A DNA stretch of 64,000 bases from Pelistega ratti (GTDB lineage Bacteria > Pseudomonadota > Gammaproteobacteria > Burkholderiales > Burkholderiaceae_B). The notes beneath the pieces were generated by a model. That model was not told where the DNA came from, ran no database searches, and saw nothing but the letters and a program-made list of their open reading frames with translations. Shown piece by piece: positions 38,541 through 46,961 of the stretch. The stretch is from NCBI RefSeq assembly GCF_009833965.1, contig NZ_CP047165.1, positions 1,984,001 to 2,048,000 of the forward strand, in the 5' to 3' direction. Every line of letters starts with the position of its first letter. Within the stretch, counting starts at the first letter, position 1. The translations under genes and the position numbers were made by a program.

Positions 38541-38719
38541 ATTTATAAAAATCTATTAGGATAAATGGATGGTTAATCCGTCATCATAAAAGTACAGTAA
38601 GATAGTTGGTGTATTATGTTATTAAGTTTGAATCGTTTTTGATGATAGAGAGAATATCCCCTGTCAGCAGAGATTTTCTTAGTTTTTAGTCATCATATCT
38701 TATGGTTAAGTATCTATCA

Positions 38720-38806
38720 ACGTGCTGCAAAGTGTGGTAAGTTGCAGTTCTTTTGCACCTTGCTCCTGAAAAATCGCTTAATTCTCTATGCTTTCTCTGT
38801 GCCTTT
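38720..38806. repeat. Diverged interspersed repeat, possible copy 3
   Basis: GTAAGTTGCAGTTCTTTTGC, CTCCTGAAAAATCGCTTAAT and TCTGTGCCTTTT follow the order of the repeat at 31631-31724, but many positions differ and the left inverted end is degraded. It sits in the gap between hugZ and hchA; the rest of that gap (38541-38719, 38807-38860) shows nothing else. Confidence 0.4.
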
Positions 38807-38860
38807 TGGTGGTTTTATTGATTTTATAAAAATTTGTTCTTCTATTGTTGATATTCCGCT

Positions 38861-38896
38861 ATAAAAAATACCGCCTCGTTGTTAAGGCGGTATTTT
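38861..38896 (-). terminator. Terminator of the hchA-like gene
   Basis: AAATACCGCC/GGCGGTATTT, a 10-bp stem with a 10-nt loop, preceded on the plus strand by an A-run that is the U-run for the minus-strand transcript. Confidence 0.88.
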
Positions 38897-38913
38897 GCTG
38901 ATATGAAGAGTAA

Positions 38914-39779
38914 TTATTTAACGGCTTTTAATAATTCTTCTGCCGCTAAAATGCCGAGTTTATTCCCTGCAAGGGGGCTATCACCCGTTAGTAATTTACG
39001 ATCTTTATGTACTTGGCCAGTGATACCTTGATTCATTACTTTCATACCGAGTGTTTCAAGGCGTTTAGCTAATAACCAAGGTAATTTACCCGGCATATAG
39101 CCAATATCAATATTTGCCCCTTCATCTAAAGCATCTGGGAATACGCATAACTCATAGCCTTTGAACGGAAAATCACTATCTGCACGCTCAATAGCAGCTG
39201 CGGCTAAGGCGGCAGGGCCATGGCAAAGGGTGATTATAAATTTATCATTGTTAATTGCCCAATCAAGTATTTTTTTATTTCTCTACTCTCAGGTAATTTA
39301 TTAAAAGCACCATGACCACCGGGGATTAAGACAGCAATATAAGGAGAGTCTTCTGCGGTAACAGTATCCATAATATCGGCTAATTTATGTGGTTTATCAA
39401 GTTTAGGTAGATAGGTTGTATAGATTTCAGCTACTGCTTTATCTTCGGCGGGCATTGCCCACATTTCAAATTTAGCATGATTACCTGATAGTGTCGCAAC
39501 ATCAATTTCAAATCCTGCCTTATGAATATGTAGCATAGGCAATAATGTTTCTACAGGGTGATTACCCGTTGAGAACCATGTTCCGTTTTGCATTTGTAAA
39601 TAACGTTCATCCGTAGCGATCATTAATACTTTATGTTTGCCACCTGTATAAGGTTGATCAAATTTTACGCCATCAAAATCAGTTACTTTACTAGTATATT
39701 GGCTTAAAGAGTATTCAGAAGGGAAAAAGGCATTATGTTCTGTACGGTCAGGAACGGGTTGTTTACTTAATTCAGCCAT
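38914..39779 (-). pseudogene. hchA: hchA-like (Hsp31, glyoxalase III/deglycase) with a 1-nt frameshift
   Basis: The two halves form an otherwise intact HchA/Hsp31 of 288 residues. The first half, from ATG 39779 (GGAG 6 nt upstream), ends early after PESREIKKY because the A-tract at 39276-39270 (minus strand) has seven A. With eight A the frame continues as [20 protein letters not shown], which includes the nucleophile Cys, and runs to the stop at 38914 through GYMPGKLPW and [13 protein letters not shown]. HchA converts methylglyoxal to lactate and acts as a holding chaperone. Every codon on both sides is conserved, so the shift is recent, phase-variable, corrected by slippage, or a sequencing error. 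A terminator follows. The identity is secure; whether it is functional is open. Confidence 0.88.
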
Positions 39780-40276
39780 TTTATTCTCCAAAAGAGTGAT
39801 AATGAAAGGTCTCGTTAGAAAGCGAGAGTTAGATGGATATACCTTACAATAAGGTGAGGTAATAGGTTGGTTTAATAATGCTAGGTATATCTGATTATTA
39901 AACTGAAAATAAGGTTAATAAGAAATAATGTAAAACCTTAAAAACTTAATCTGTAAAGGGATATGCTAGTCCTCATTTATTCATAAATGAAGAGTGGTCT
40001 GTAAGTGGGGTATTTTAAAGGGATTTCAACGCAATTAGCGGTAACTGTTTGTTCTTTTTATTAGGAGATTGTAAGGGATATATAAGAAAAAATATTACCA
40101 TATCCTTATATAAACCGCCTTAATGGATAAGACGATTTATGATAAGGCAATAGGTTATTTTTACAGTGTATTACACTTCTTGACGAGTCAAGAGAATGAT
40201 AAATATAGTGTCAATTTCCTTTGGTTAGATAGAGAATAATAAAATCTTATAAGAATAGTCTATAAAAGATAAATAA
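39780..40276. other. Intergenic region with two inverted repeats upstream of hchA
   Basis: About 500 bp of AT-rich DNA between two minus-strand genes, without a convincing ORF. It holds GATATACCT (39836-39844) with its inverse AGGTATATC (39883-39891), and a perfect palindrome at 39973-39990. A further small stem CTCG/CGAG lies near 39810-39826. Promoters of hchA should be here, but no hexamer pair stands out. Confidence 0.4.
39973..39990. promoter_or_regulatory. 18-bp operator-like palindrome
   Basis: TCATTTAT-TC-ATAAATGA, perfect 8-bp arms with a 2-bp centre, about 195 bp upstream of the hchA start. Its size fits a dimeric HTH regulator; the protein is unknown. Confidence 0.4.
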
Positions 40277-40834
40277 TTATGCATAGAATAAATGGATTTT
40301 TTGGATAAGTTCAAAAGCATACGCTTTGGCTTCTGCACGCTGTTGTTGAATCATTTGAGTATTACGCCCTACATAACTAACACCATTTAAACAGCTTGGG
40401 GGAATAAAGACTAAATTACACAAATCGGCGGTTGTTTTGAAGGCGGTAAGATAGTCATTAATATAATGCCTAAAAATACCATTGGTATGGTAAGCCTCCT
40501 CTGGAGCACCAGTGGTAAATGAGATAAAGAGTCTTTTCCCCGCTAATTTGGCACTAGAACCATGAGCAAAGCCGTATGTAAATACATCGTCTAACCATTT
40601 TTTCATTAAAGCAGGCATGGCATACCAATAAAATGGGAATTGCCAGATAATAAGATCTGCTTTTAATAGTGCTTTTTGCTCTGCTTCAATATCAATATGA
40701 TAGTCAGGGTAAAGTTTATCAAGCTGTCGCATATCGGCTTGAGGAAAAGCTTTTGTTAATTCCTCAAGGATAGTACGATTAGCAACAGAATGATTTAAGT
40801 CGGGATGACCTGAGATAATTAACATAGATGACAT
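40277..40834 (-). CDS. Flavodoxin-fold NAD(P)H quinone oxidoreductase (KefF/MdaB-like)
   Basis: A 185-residue Flavodoxin_2-family FMN/FAD enzyme that reduces quinones or other electrophiles by two electrons. Visible are the phosphate-binding start LIISGHPDLNHSVANR, the flavin loop IIWQFPFYWYAMPALMKKWLDDVF typical of this family, and FISFTTGAPEEAYH. Length matches KefF and MdaB-type proteins (170-195 residues). ATG 40834 has GGAG 8-9 nt upstream. No kefC is adjacent, so a stand-alone quinone reductase is more likely than a potassium-channel regulator. It sits among reactive-aldehyde and aromatic-compound genes on the same strand, 85 nt after the amidohydrolase gene. Confidence 0.87.
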   Translation of the reverse strand: MSSMLIISGHPDLNHSVANRTILEELTKAFPQADMRQLDKLYPDYHIDIEAEQKALLKADLIIWQFPFYWYAMPALMKKWLDDVFTYGFAHGSSAKLAGKRLFISFTTGAPEEAYHTNGIFRHYINDYLTAFKTTADLCNLVFIPPSCLNGVSYVGRNTQMIQQQRAEAKAYAFELIQKIHLFYA

Positions 40835-40918
40835 AGTAATACTCCATACATAATGAATACTGCAATATTAAGTGAGAGTGGTGTCAAATAAGAAAGTAAT
40901 CAGGTTATTGAATGTCTC

Positions 40919-42052
40919 CTAAATATGGAATAATTTTTCTACATTCTGATGGGCAATCATTGCTTTTTCTTGGACTGAAATAGGTAGTTGATGGAAAAAG
41001 TCATGTATGCCATCTAAACTCTGATAAGGGTAATCGACAGAAAAAAGAATACGCTCCGCACCTAAAAGGCTATAAATAAAATTAAAATGTGGCTGCGTTA
41101 GCATACCACTAGGGGTTACAAAAATCTGATCTTTAAAGGTCTGTGTTAGGGTTCTTTTTAGACCAGAAGCGGCTAGAGGAATAGAATCATCTAATCGCTG
41201 TAAATAAAAAGGTAGCATTTCTCCCCAATGACCACTAATGACGGTTAAGTGAGGATTATTATCAAAGGCACCAGACAACATTAAACGCAATAGTTGTATC
41301 CCTGCTTCATTATGCCAACCCCAAGCAAAGGTTGATAAACGATTGCTTAATTCAGGATTAAAGCCACTGTAATAGGCTTGTTGTACAGCGGGAACAGGAA
41401 TCCCGGGGTGGATATAAAGAGGTACTTTTAATGTATTAAATGCACTAAGTAGCTCTTTATATTGTGGTGCATCTATAAAACTATCACTTGGGCGACCATT
41501 CAATAAAGCTCCTTTTAATCCTAATTGCGTGACGGCACGCTCCAATTCTTTAATCGCTATATCAGGACTAGACCATGGTAGTGTTGCAAAGGCTAAAAAA
41601 CGATTAGGATGAGCCGCTACCGTAGAGGCTAAACGGTCATTCACTTCTTGGCTGAGTGATAGTTGGTCTTGTATAGGTGCAAACTGAGGAAAACCACCAA
41701 GCGATAGTATTTGCATATCAATACCTGCCTTGTCCATATCGTTAAGGCGTTCTTTCTCCCAGTCTAAGGCTTTACGAGATGAGTCTGTGTTAGCAATAAC
41801 CTGAGGGCGACTATGATCAGGATTGTTACCGTCTTGAACTGTTTTACCCCAATCAGGTAAATAAGGAGCTACTTTTAAAGCATTTGGCATAGAGGCTTGT
41901 AATGTTGCTGAATCAAGAACATGCTCTTCTAAACAAATAATTTTCATCTTTGTTTGACCTTGTTGTGTTGAAGATTGAACGATAGGGGAAAGAAAAGTGC
42001 TTGAAGAAATAGCAATACTACTAGAGAGAAATTGTCGGCGAGTGATAGGCAT
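40919..42052 (-). CDS. Tat-exported amidohydrolase (ACMSD/resorcylate decarboxylase-like)
   Basis: A 377-residue Amidohydro_2 protein. The N-terminus TRRQFLSSSIAISSSTFL is a twin-arginine signal, so export to the periplasm is likely. The mature part starts with KIICLEEHVL; the E-x-H pair replaces the usual HxH, as in gamma-resorcylate and related decarboxylases. Further metal ligands appear as IHPGIP, ISGHWGE and SVDYPY. These enzymes decarboxylate or hydrolyse aromatic or ring acids with Zn or Mn. A Tat signal on this family is uncommon but known. ATG 42052 has no strong ribosome site. It is the third gene of a minus-strand run starting at 43122. The substrate is unknown. Confidence 0.85.
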   Translation of the reverse strand: MPITRRQFLSSSIAISSSTFLSPIVQSSTQQGQTKMKIICLEEHVLDSATLQASMPNALKVAPYLPDWGKTVQDGNNPDHSRPQVIANTDSSRKALDWEKERLNDMDKAGIDMQILSLGGFPQFAPIQDQLSLSQEVNDRLASTVAAHPNRFLAFATLPWSSPDIAIKELERAVTQLGLKGALLNGRPSDSFIDAPQYKELLSAFNTLKVPLYIHPGIPVPAVQQAYYSGFNPELSNRLSTFAWGWHNEAGIQLLRLMLSGAFDNNPHLTVISGHWGEMLPFYLQRLDDSIPLAASGLKRTLTQTFKDQIFVTPSGMLTQPHFNFIYSLLGAERILFSVDYPYQSLDGIHDFFHQLPISVQEKAMIAHQNVEKLFHI

Positions 42053-42134
42053 GATAATAGTTTGCTAATATCATTAATAAAGTGGATGAATTTATTTGTG
42101 AGTAAACAAACGATCCATCCACTTACTTGTCTAT

Positions 42135-42809
42135 TTATGCTGTTAGTGCTTTAACAATGGCTGTCCCTACTGCTTTAGCAGAGGCAGGGTTTTGTCCAGT
42201 GATAAGGCGACCATCTACAACGACATTTTCAGCCCAGTTTGGTGCTGCTTGGTGTTGTGCTTTATGCTCAATTAATGCTGTCTCTAGTAAGAAGGGAACG
42301 ACCCCAATACCTTGTACTTCTTTTTCCTCTTCATTGGTAAAAGCAGCTACTTTTTTATTGGCAACAAGATATTCTCCATTACTTAATTTAGCATTAACGA
42401 GAGCGGCAGGTCCATGACAAACGGCAGAAACGATTCCACCACTTTCATATACCTCACGGATAATACGTTGTGCTTCTACACTATCTTTGTAGTCCCACAT
42501 CGTACCGTGACCACCTGCAAAAAAGACTGCAGAATAATCAGCACCATTTAGCTCAGCAAGGCTTGGTGTCTTCGCTAGACGTTGTTGAAAATCTGTATCT
42601 TTCCAGAAGTGTGCATTGACTTCATCACTTAAATCAAAGCCATCAATAGGCGGTTGACCACCACGAATAGAAGCGATCACAGTCTTGAATCCAGCCTCTT
42701 CAAGTTCTTTTAAAGGATGGGTTAATTCTGCTAGCCAAAAACCTGTTGGAATACCAGTAGCTCCTTTAATAGGATGGCTTGTTACAACGCATAATACGGG
42801 TTTTGTCAT
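42135..42809 (-). CDS. DJ-1/PfpI-superfamily protein (class I glutamine amidotransferase-like, Glx3-type)
   Basis: A 224-residue DJ-1/PfpI protein. The nucleophile elbow is AVCHGPAAL and the acid residue region is FFAGGHGTMWDY; NPxxGFWLAE-like IPTGFWLAELTHP marks the glyoxalase III/chaperone subgroup related to yeast Glx3/Hsp31. It probably detoxifies methylglyoxal or similar aldehydes without cofactor. I chose ATG 42809 because AAGGA is 7 nt upstream; 28 further in-frame codons to 42893 lie inside the neighbouring gene and lack family similarity. It is distinct from the broken hchA at 38914 but shares the CHGPAAL motif. It overlaps no gene and follows the YciI-like gene by 10 nt. Confidence 0.9.
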   Translation of the reverse strand: MTKPVLCVVTSHPIKGATGIPTGFWLAELTHPLKELEEAGFKTVIASIRGGQPPIDGFDLSDEVNAHFWKDTDFQQRLAKTPSLAELNGADYSAVFFAGGHGTMWDYKDSVEAQRIIREVYESGGIVSAVCHGPAALVNAKLSNGEYLVANKKVAAFTNEEEKEVQGIGVVPFLLETALIEHKAQHQAAPNWAENVVVDGRLITGQNPASAKAVGTAIVKALTA

Positions 42810-42819
42810 GACTATTTCC

Positions 42820-43122
42820 TTATATTTTGTGCTGTTCATCGAATAAGTTTTCCCATAAGGTGTAGTTACCAAAGGGAATATAGGTAAAGTCAATTAATCC
42901 TGCTTTAGCGAGTGGAAATTGACTACATGCTTCTTTTGCTTTTTCGATGCTTTCCGCTTCGACAATAACGACTACACCAGGGCGATCCTGACGGAAATAA
43001 ATTTCACGAATAACATCAGATTTGAGCAAAGACCAAGCATGCTTTGTTTCATCTAATAAGTATGGAAGGTAGTCTTCAAAAACAACACCTTCTTTTGGAA
43101 CATCAAGAACTAATATACGCAT
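42820..43122 (-). CDS. Small ferredoxin-like-fold protein (YciI/muconolactone isomerase-like)
   Basis: A 100-residue protein whose pattern (short beta strand MRILVLDVP, then YFRQDRPGVVVIVEAESIEKAKEA and a terminal FPLAKAGLIDFTYIPFG) fits dimeric alpha-beta barrel proteins of the muconolactone isomerase/YciI type. These bind small aromatic or lactone substrates; I cannot name the substrate. ATG 43122 has AAGGAG 6 nt upstream. It is the first gene of the minus-strand operon with the DJ-1 protein (10 nt), the amidohydrolase and perhaps the quinone reductase. The XRE regulator starts 155 bp away on the other strand. Confidence 0.72.
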   Translation of the reverse strand: MRILVLDVPKEGVVFEDYLPYLLDETKHAWSLLKSDVIREIYFRQDRPGVVVIVEAESIEKAKEACSQFPLAKAGLIDFTYIPFGNYTLWENLFDEQHKI

Positions 43123-43162
43123 TTTTTCTCCTTTTTATGAAGGTTTAATGAATTAATTTATA

Positions 43163-43217
43163 TGAAATTTCATTGACTGAATATTCAATTTAATAAATTT
43201 TAATAGTTGAAATTCCA
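43163..43217. promoter_or_regulatory. Array of three phased TGAANNTTCA operator-like palindromes
   Basis: TGAAATTTCA (43163-43172), TGAATATTCA (43178-43187) and TGAAATTCCA (43208-43217, one mismatch) have centres 15 and 30 bp apart. They lie in the divergent promoter region between the YciI-like operon and the XRE gene. A minus-strand TTGAAT with CATATA 18 bp away overlaps the first two, and a plus-strand TTGAAA overlaps the third. The XRE protein is the obvious candidate to bind; that is inference. Confidence 0.55.
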
Positions 43218-43277
43218 TTTTTCAAGAAATTGATTGAAGATTGAGGAAGTAGATAAATTTAGTAACAAAGGGAATAA

Positions 43278-43646
43278 ATGGCACAACTTACACCCTCAAT
43301 TGCCGATACTTTAATAGGGAAGAGAATGCAGCTTCGACGTAAAGAACGTGGTTTAACGGCAGACCAACTTTCTGAGAAAATTGGTATTTCTCAGCAGCAG
43401 TTACTTCGTTATGAACGAGGTGATAATAAGATTAATATTAATCATTTGATGCGAGTAGCAGAGGCTTTAGAAACACCACTTAATTGGTTTTTTCTGGATT
43501 GCTGTTCAAAGGCGACTTTAACCAATGAAGAATTAAAAGCACGCTATGATTTTCACTGGCAGCAGTTTGATGCGCAGCAACGTCAAGCTGTTGTAAACTT
43601 CTTGGATTTTCTAAGTATAGGTTATCGTCAGAAAGAAGAAAAGTGA
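43278..43646 (+). CDS. XRE-family transcriptional regulator
   Basis: A 122-residue cytoplasmic DNA-binding protein. The HTH_3 domain covers about residues 12-70 (IGKRMQLRRKERGLTADQLSEKIGISQQQLLRYERG...), followed by a short helical C-terminal part of about 45 residues with no recognisable ligand domain (a single DCCSK Cys pair is present at the junction). ATG 43278 has AAAGGG upstream. It is divergent from the electrophile-detoxification operon, and three phased palindromes lie between them, suggesting it represses both itself and that operon. The Cys-Cys pair could be a redox sensor, but this is speculation. Confidence 0.88.
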   Translation: MAQLTPSIADTLIGKRMQLRRKERGLTADQLSEKIGISQQQLLRYERGDNKININHLMRVAEALETPLNWFFLDCCSKATLTNEELKARYDFHWQQFDAQQRQAVVNFLDFLSIGYRQKEEK

Positions 43647-44001
43647 AGAGTATAACGGTTAGTCTGCGTTATGATAGGATTGATGACGGCAAAATAGTGG
43701 CAGTATGCCGATGAAATCGTGTATGTAAATCAAGTAAATGGTTTAAAGTATTTCAATTAATTGCTTTAATAAAAATCGTTGTTAGTATGACGCAAAATGT
43801 AGTGTTATATGTCAAAGTTTAATATATTTTTATTCTTTGAAATAGGATATTTCAGAGGGCTATTTTTGAATACCTTGAGTCTATAAAGATATACCTTATA
43901 TTGATAGCGAAGAAAAGTTATCTTGATGATGAATATAGCGGATATTGTCTCTCTCCATCTTATAATAGGTTTATGGAGGGTTGCCGACTGAGTAAAAGTA
44001 A
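43647..44001. other. Gene-free stretch after the XRE regulator
   Basis: About 355 bp without a plausible gene. It contains no strong hairpin before the terminator at 44002 and no repeat seen elsewhere in the window. Confidence 0.4.
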
Positions 44002-44040
44002 TAAAAGAGGACTTATTTTCCTACCATAAGTCCTCTTTTA
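44002..44040. terminator. Bidirectional terminator after the phosphomannomutase gene
   Basis: TAAAAGAGGACTTA (44002-44015) pairs perfectly with TAAGTCCTCTTTTA (44027-44040); A-run and T-run are inside the outer stem. It ends the minus-strand gene at 44045. Confidence 0.9.
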
Positions 44041-44044
44041 CTCT

Positions 44045-45424
44045 TTAGAAATTAACCTGAATATCAGGTGCATATTCTGCTAATAGGGCTTTAAACTCTG
44101 CTTTAATACGAGCAAGGCTATCCTCATTGCGTCCTTCAAAACGAAGTACGAGTACAGGGGTTGTATTAGAGGCACGAGCTAAACCAAATCCATCTTCGTA
44201 TTCAGCACGGATACCATCAATCGTAATTAATTGTTTAGCTGTTGGTAGCTTAGCTTTTTCTTGAAGAATTTTAATTAAGGCATGAGGTTGTCCTTCCTGC
44301 ATTTCAACCTTAATTTCAGGCGTGTTTTGGTCTTGAGGTAAGGCTTCTAGTACCACCGAAGGATTTTGCTCTTTAGAAAGAATTTCGAGTAGGCGTGCGC
44401 CAGTATATAAACCATCATCAAAACCATACCAACGTTCTTTAAAGAAAGTATGTCCGCTCATTTCGCCACCAAGCGCCGCATTTAATTCTTTCATTTTTTG
44501 TTTAATGAGGGAATGCCCTGTTTGCCACATGACAGGTTTGCCTCCTGCTTGTGTAATTTGTTCAGCCACATGGCGGCTACATTTCACATCAAAAACAATT
44601 GTCGCATGAGGTACACGTTTAAGAATATCTTGACTATATAAGATCAATTGACGGTCAGGCCAAATAATTTGTCCTGATTTTGTAACGACACCAAGACGAT
44701 CAGCATCACCATCAAAGGCAAGACCTAATTCACAATCGGTTTGTTGTACGTGTTTGATTAAGGCTTCTAAGTTGTGAGGATCGGCTGGATCTGGGTGATG
44801 ATTAGGGAAATTGGCATCTACCTCACAATATAAGGTATCCACTTGACACCCTAAGGCTTTAAATAAGGCAGGTGCTACTTTACCCCCAATCCCATTACCA
44901 GCATCAATGGCAATATGCATTGGACGAGAAAGTTTTACATCAGTGGTAATACGTTGGATATAATCAGGGACAATATCTAGTATGATTTCTTTACCTGATG
45001 CTTTTAGTAAAGGTGTATCTGCAAGGGCTATCATCTCTTCTTTTAAACGAGTGACATTTTCCCCATAGATAGCTTGACCATCTAGCATCATTTTAAAGCC
45101 ATTGTAGTTAGGGGGATTATGACTTCCCGTGATGGCAACACAAGCACCAATATCGTTAGCATAAGTATAAAAATAGACAAGAGGAGTAGGGACCATACCA
45201 ATATTAATGACTTCTAATCCCTGATCTTGTAAACCTGCTGATAATTGTTGAGCAAGAGAAGGGCTACTATGGCGACCATCAAAACCAATAACAAATTGGG
45301 TATGACCAAGGGATTTTGCCCGTTGCCCTAATGCTCTTCCCAATAAAAAAGCAAAATCATCATTGATTTGTGAGGGAACAATTCCTCGAATATCGTAGGC
45401 TTTAAAAACGCTAGAATGGATCAT
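44045..45424 (-). CDS. manB: Phosphomannomutase/phosphoglucomutase (AlgC/ManB-type)
   Basis: A 459-residue alpha-D-phosphohexomutase. N-terminal VFKAYDIRGIVP, the phosphoserine S101 in AITGSHNPPNYNG, the metal-binding loop FDGDADRLGVV, the sugar-specificity loop GGEMSGHTFFKERWYG and the C-terminal phosphate loop RASNTTPVLVLRFEG are all present. Length matches AlgC of Pseudomonas (463). It interconverts mannose or glucose 6- and 1-phosphates for LPS, exopolysaccharide and peptidoglycan precursors, and so can feed the glycan cluster of this window. ATG 45424 has AAGG upstream. Divergent from the FAD oxidase gene; monocistronic. Confidence 0.94.
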   Translation of the reverse strand: MIHSSVFKAYDIRGIVPSQINDDFAFLLGRALGQRAKSLGHTQFVIGFDGRHSSPSLAQQLSAGLQDQGLEVINIGMVPTPLVYFYTYANDIGACVAITGSHNPPNYNGFKMMLDGQAIYGENVTRLKEEMIALADTPLLKASGKEIILDIVPDYIQRITTDVKLSRPMHIAIDAGNGIGGKVAPALFKALGCQVDTLYCEVDANFPNHHPDPADPHNLEALIKHVQQTDCELGLAFDGDADRLGVVTKSGQIIWPDRQLILYSQDILKRVPHATIVFDVKCSRHVAEQITQAGGKPVMWQTGHSLIKQKMKELNAALGGEMSGHTFFKERWYGFDDGLYTGARLLEILSKEQNPSVVLEALPQDQNTPEIKVEMQEGQPHALIKILQEKAKLPTAKQLITIDGIRAEYEDGFGLARASNTTPVLVLRFEGRNEDSLARIKAEFKALLAEYAPDIQVNF

Positions 45425-45533
45425 AAAGACACCTTCTTATAAGAATAAAAGCAAATAATGCCATATTATGCGTTTTTTTTCGGTAGAATGACTTATCTTT
45501 TCAATAAATAGACAAAATATTTTTAGGTGATTT

Positions 45534-46952
45534 ATGTCATTAATTCCTCTTCTTAACGATATTGTTGGTGCAGAACATGTATTAACGGGTGATGATGCTA
45601 CGGCTTACCTCTCGGATTGGCGCGGCCGTTACACAGGTAAGGCATTAGCCGTTGTTCGTCCAGAAAATGCTGAAGAAATTGCGGCGATTGTCCGTCTTTG
45701 CCAACAGTATGAAACACCTATCGTCACACAGGGAGGCAATACAGGTCTCTGTGGTGGTGCTACGCCTAGCAATAAAGGGGATGCTATCGTTATCCTAACC
45801 ACACGATTGAATAAAATTCTTAGTATTGATACGGATAATGATACGATAACTGTTCAGGCTGGGTGTATTTTACAAGCTGTGCAGGAAGCAGCTGCTAATG
45901 TTGGACGACTTTTTCCGCTTAGTCTTGCCGCAGAAGGAAGTTGTACTATAGGTGGAAATTTAGCGACTAATGCAGGTGGTACACAAGTGTTGCGCTATGG
46001 TAATGCACGTGATTTAGCCCTAGGTCTTCAAGTGGTAACGGCTGAGGGCGAAATTTGGAATGGTTTGCGAGGTTTGCGTAAAGACAATACAGGCTATGAT
46101 TTACGTGATCTTTTTATTGGCAGTGAAGGAACATTGGGTATTATTACTGCAGCAACCTTAAAACTTTATCCCCAACCAGTTGCCAAAAGTACCGCTTTAC
46201 TGGCATTTGAAGATATTCAAAAAGCCGTTAAAGTCCTTTCTCGTGCAAGACAAGGATTTGGCTCAGCCTTAACAGGGTTTGAATTAATGTCTGCGTATTG
46301 TTTAGAGATCGTGCGCCGTATATTCCCTCAAATTAAAGTGCCTTTTGCACCAGAAACAGCACCTTGGTATGCATTGATTGAAATTTCAGATAGTGAAAGT
46401 GCTGAACATGCGAGAAACCGTTTTGAAGAGGTGATCGGAGCTGCCTTTGAAGATGGGGATATTGTTGATGCTGTTATTGCAGAGTCAGGGCAACAAAGCC
46501 ATGAAATCTGGCATTTGCGAGAAAGTATTCCTTTAGCAGAAGCAGAAATTGGTAAAGGGATCAAAAATGATATTTCTATCCCAGTTTCTAAAACAGCAGC
46601 ATTTATTGAAAAAACAAATGCTTTACTACAAGCACAGTTCCCTGGTATTCGCCATATTATTTTTGGCCATTTGGGAGATGGTAATCTACATTACAATATA
46701 GGTGCGCCAGATGGGCAAGAAGAGGGTTTTTTAGACTATCAGAAAGATGTTTACAAAATTGTCTTTGATAGTGTTGCTTCTTTTGAGGGATCTATTTCAG
46801 CTGAACATGGCATTGGTCAGTTGAAAAAAGATATATTACCTGATTATAAAGATGAAGTAGAGTTAGCTTTAATGCGTAAAATTAAGCGAGTGCTTGACCC
46901 CAATGCGTTATTAAATCCGGGGAAAGTCATTAATAGTGTTGAGTTGTACTAA
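45534..46952 (+). CDS. FAD-linked D-2-hydroxy acid dehydrogenase (GlcD/D2HGDH-type)
   Basis: A 472-residue VAO/PCMH-fold flavoenzyme. The FAD-binding half has PIVTQGGNTGLCGGATP and GGNLATNAGGTQVLRYGNARDL; the C-terminal half has the metal-binding HLGDGNLHYN and SAEHGIGQLK. It oxidises a D-2-hydroxy acid such as D-2-hydroxyglutarate, D-lactate or glycolate, passing electrons to the quinone pool or an electron-transfer flavoprotein. The closest pattern is D-2-hydroxyglutarate dehydrogenase, which removes the by-product of serine synthesis (SerA); exact substrate is inferred. ATG 45534 follows TAGGTGA. It is followed by the TPR gene after 9 nt. Confidence 0.88.
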   Translation: MSLIPLLNDIVGAEHVLTGDDATAYLSDWRGRYTGKALAVVRPENAEEIAAIVRLCQQYETPIVTQGGNTGLCGGATPSNKGDAIVILTTRLNKILSIDTDNDTITVQAGCILQAVQEAAANVGRLFPLSLAAEGSCTIGGNLATNAGGTQVLRYGNARDLALGLQVVTAEGEIWNGLRGLRKDNTGYDLRDLFIGSEGTLGIITAATLKLYPQPVAKSTALLAFEDIQKAVKVLSRARQGFGSALTGFELMSAYCLEIVRRIFPQIKVPFAPETAPWYALIEISDSESAEHARNRFEEVIGAAFEDGDIVDAVIAESGQQSHEIWHLRESIPLAEAEIGKGIKNDISIPVSKTAAFIEKTNALLQAQFPGIRHIIFGHLGDGNLHYNIGAPDGQEEGFLDYQKDVYKIVFDSVASFEGSISAEHGIGQLKKDILPDYKDEVELALMRKIKRVLDPNALLNPGKVINSVELY

Positions 46953-46961
46953 TGAAAGGAT

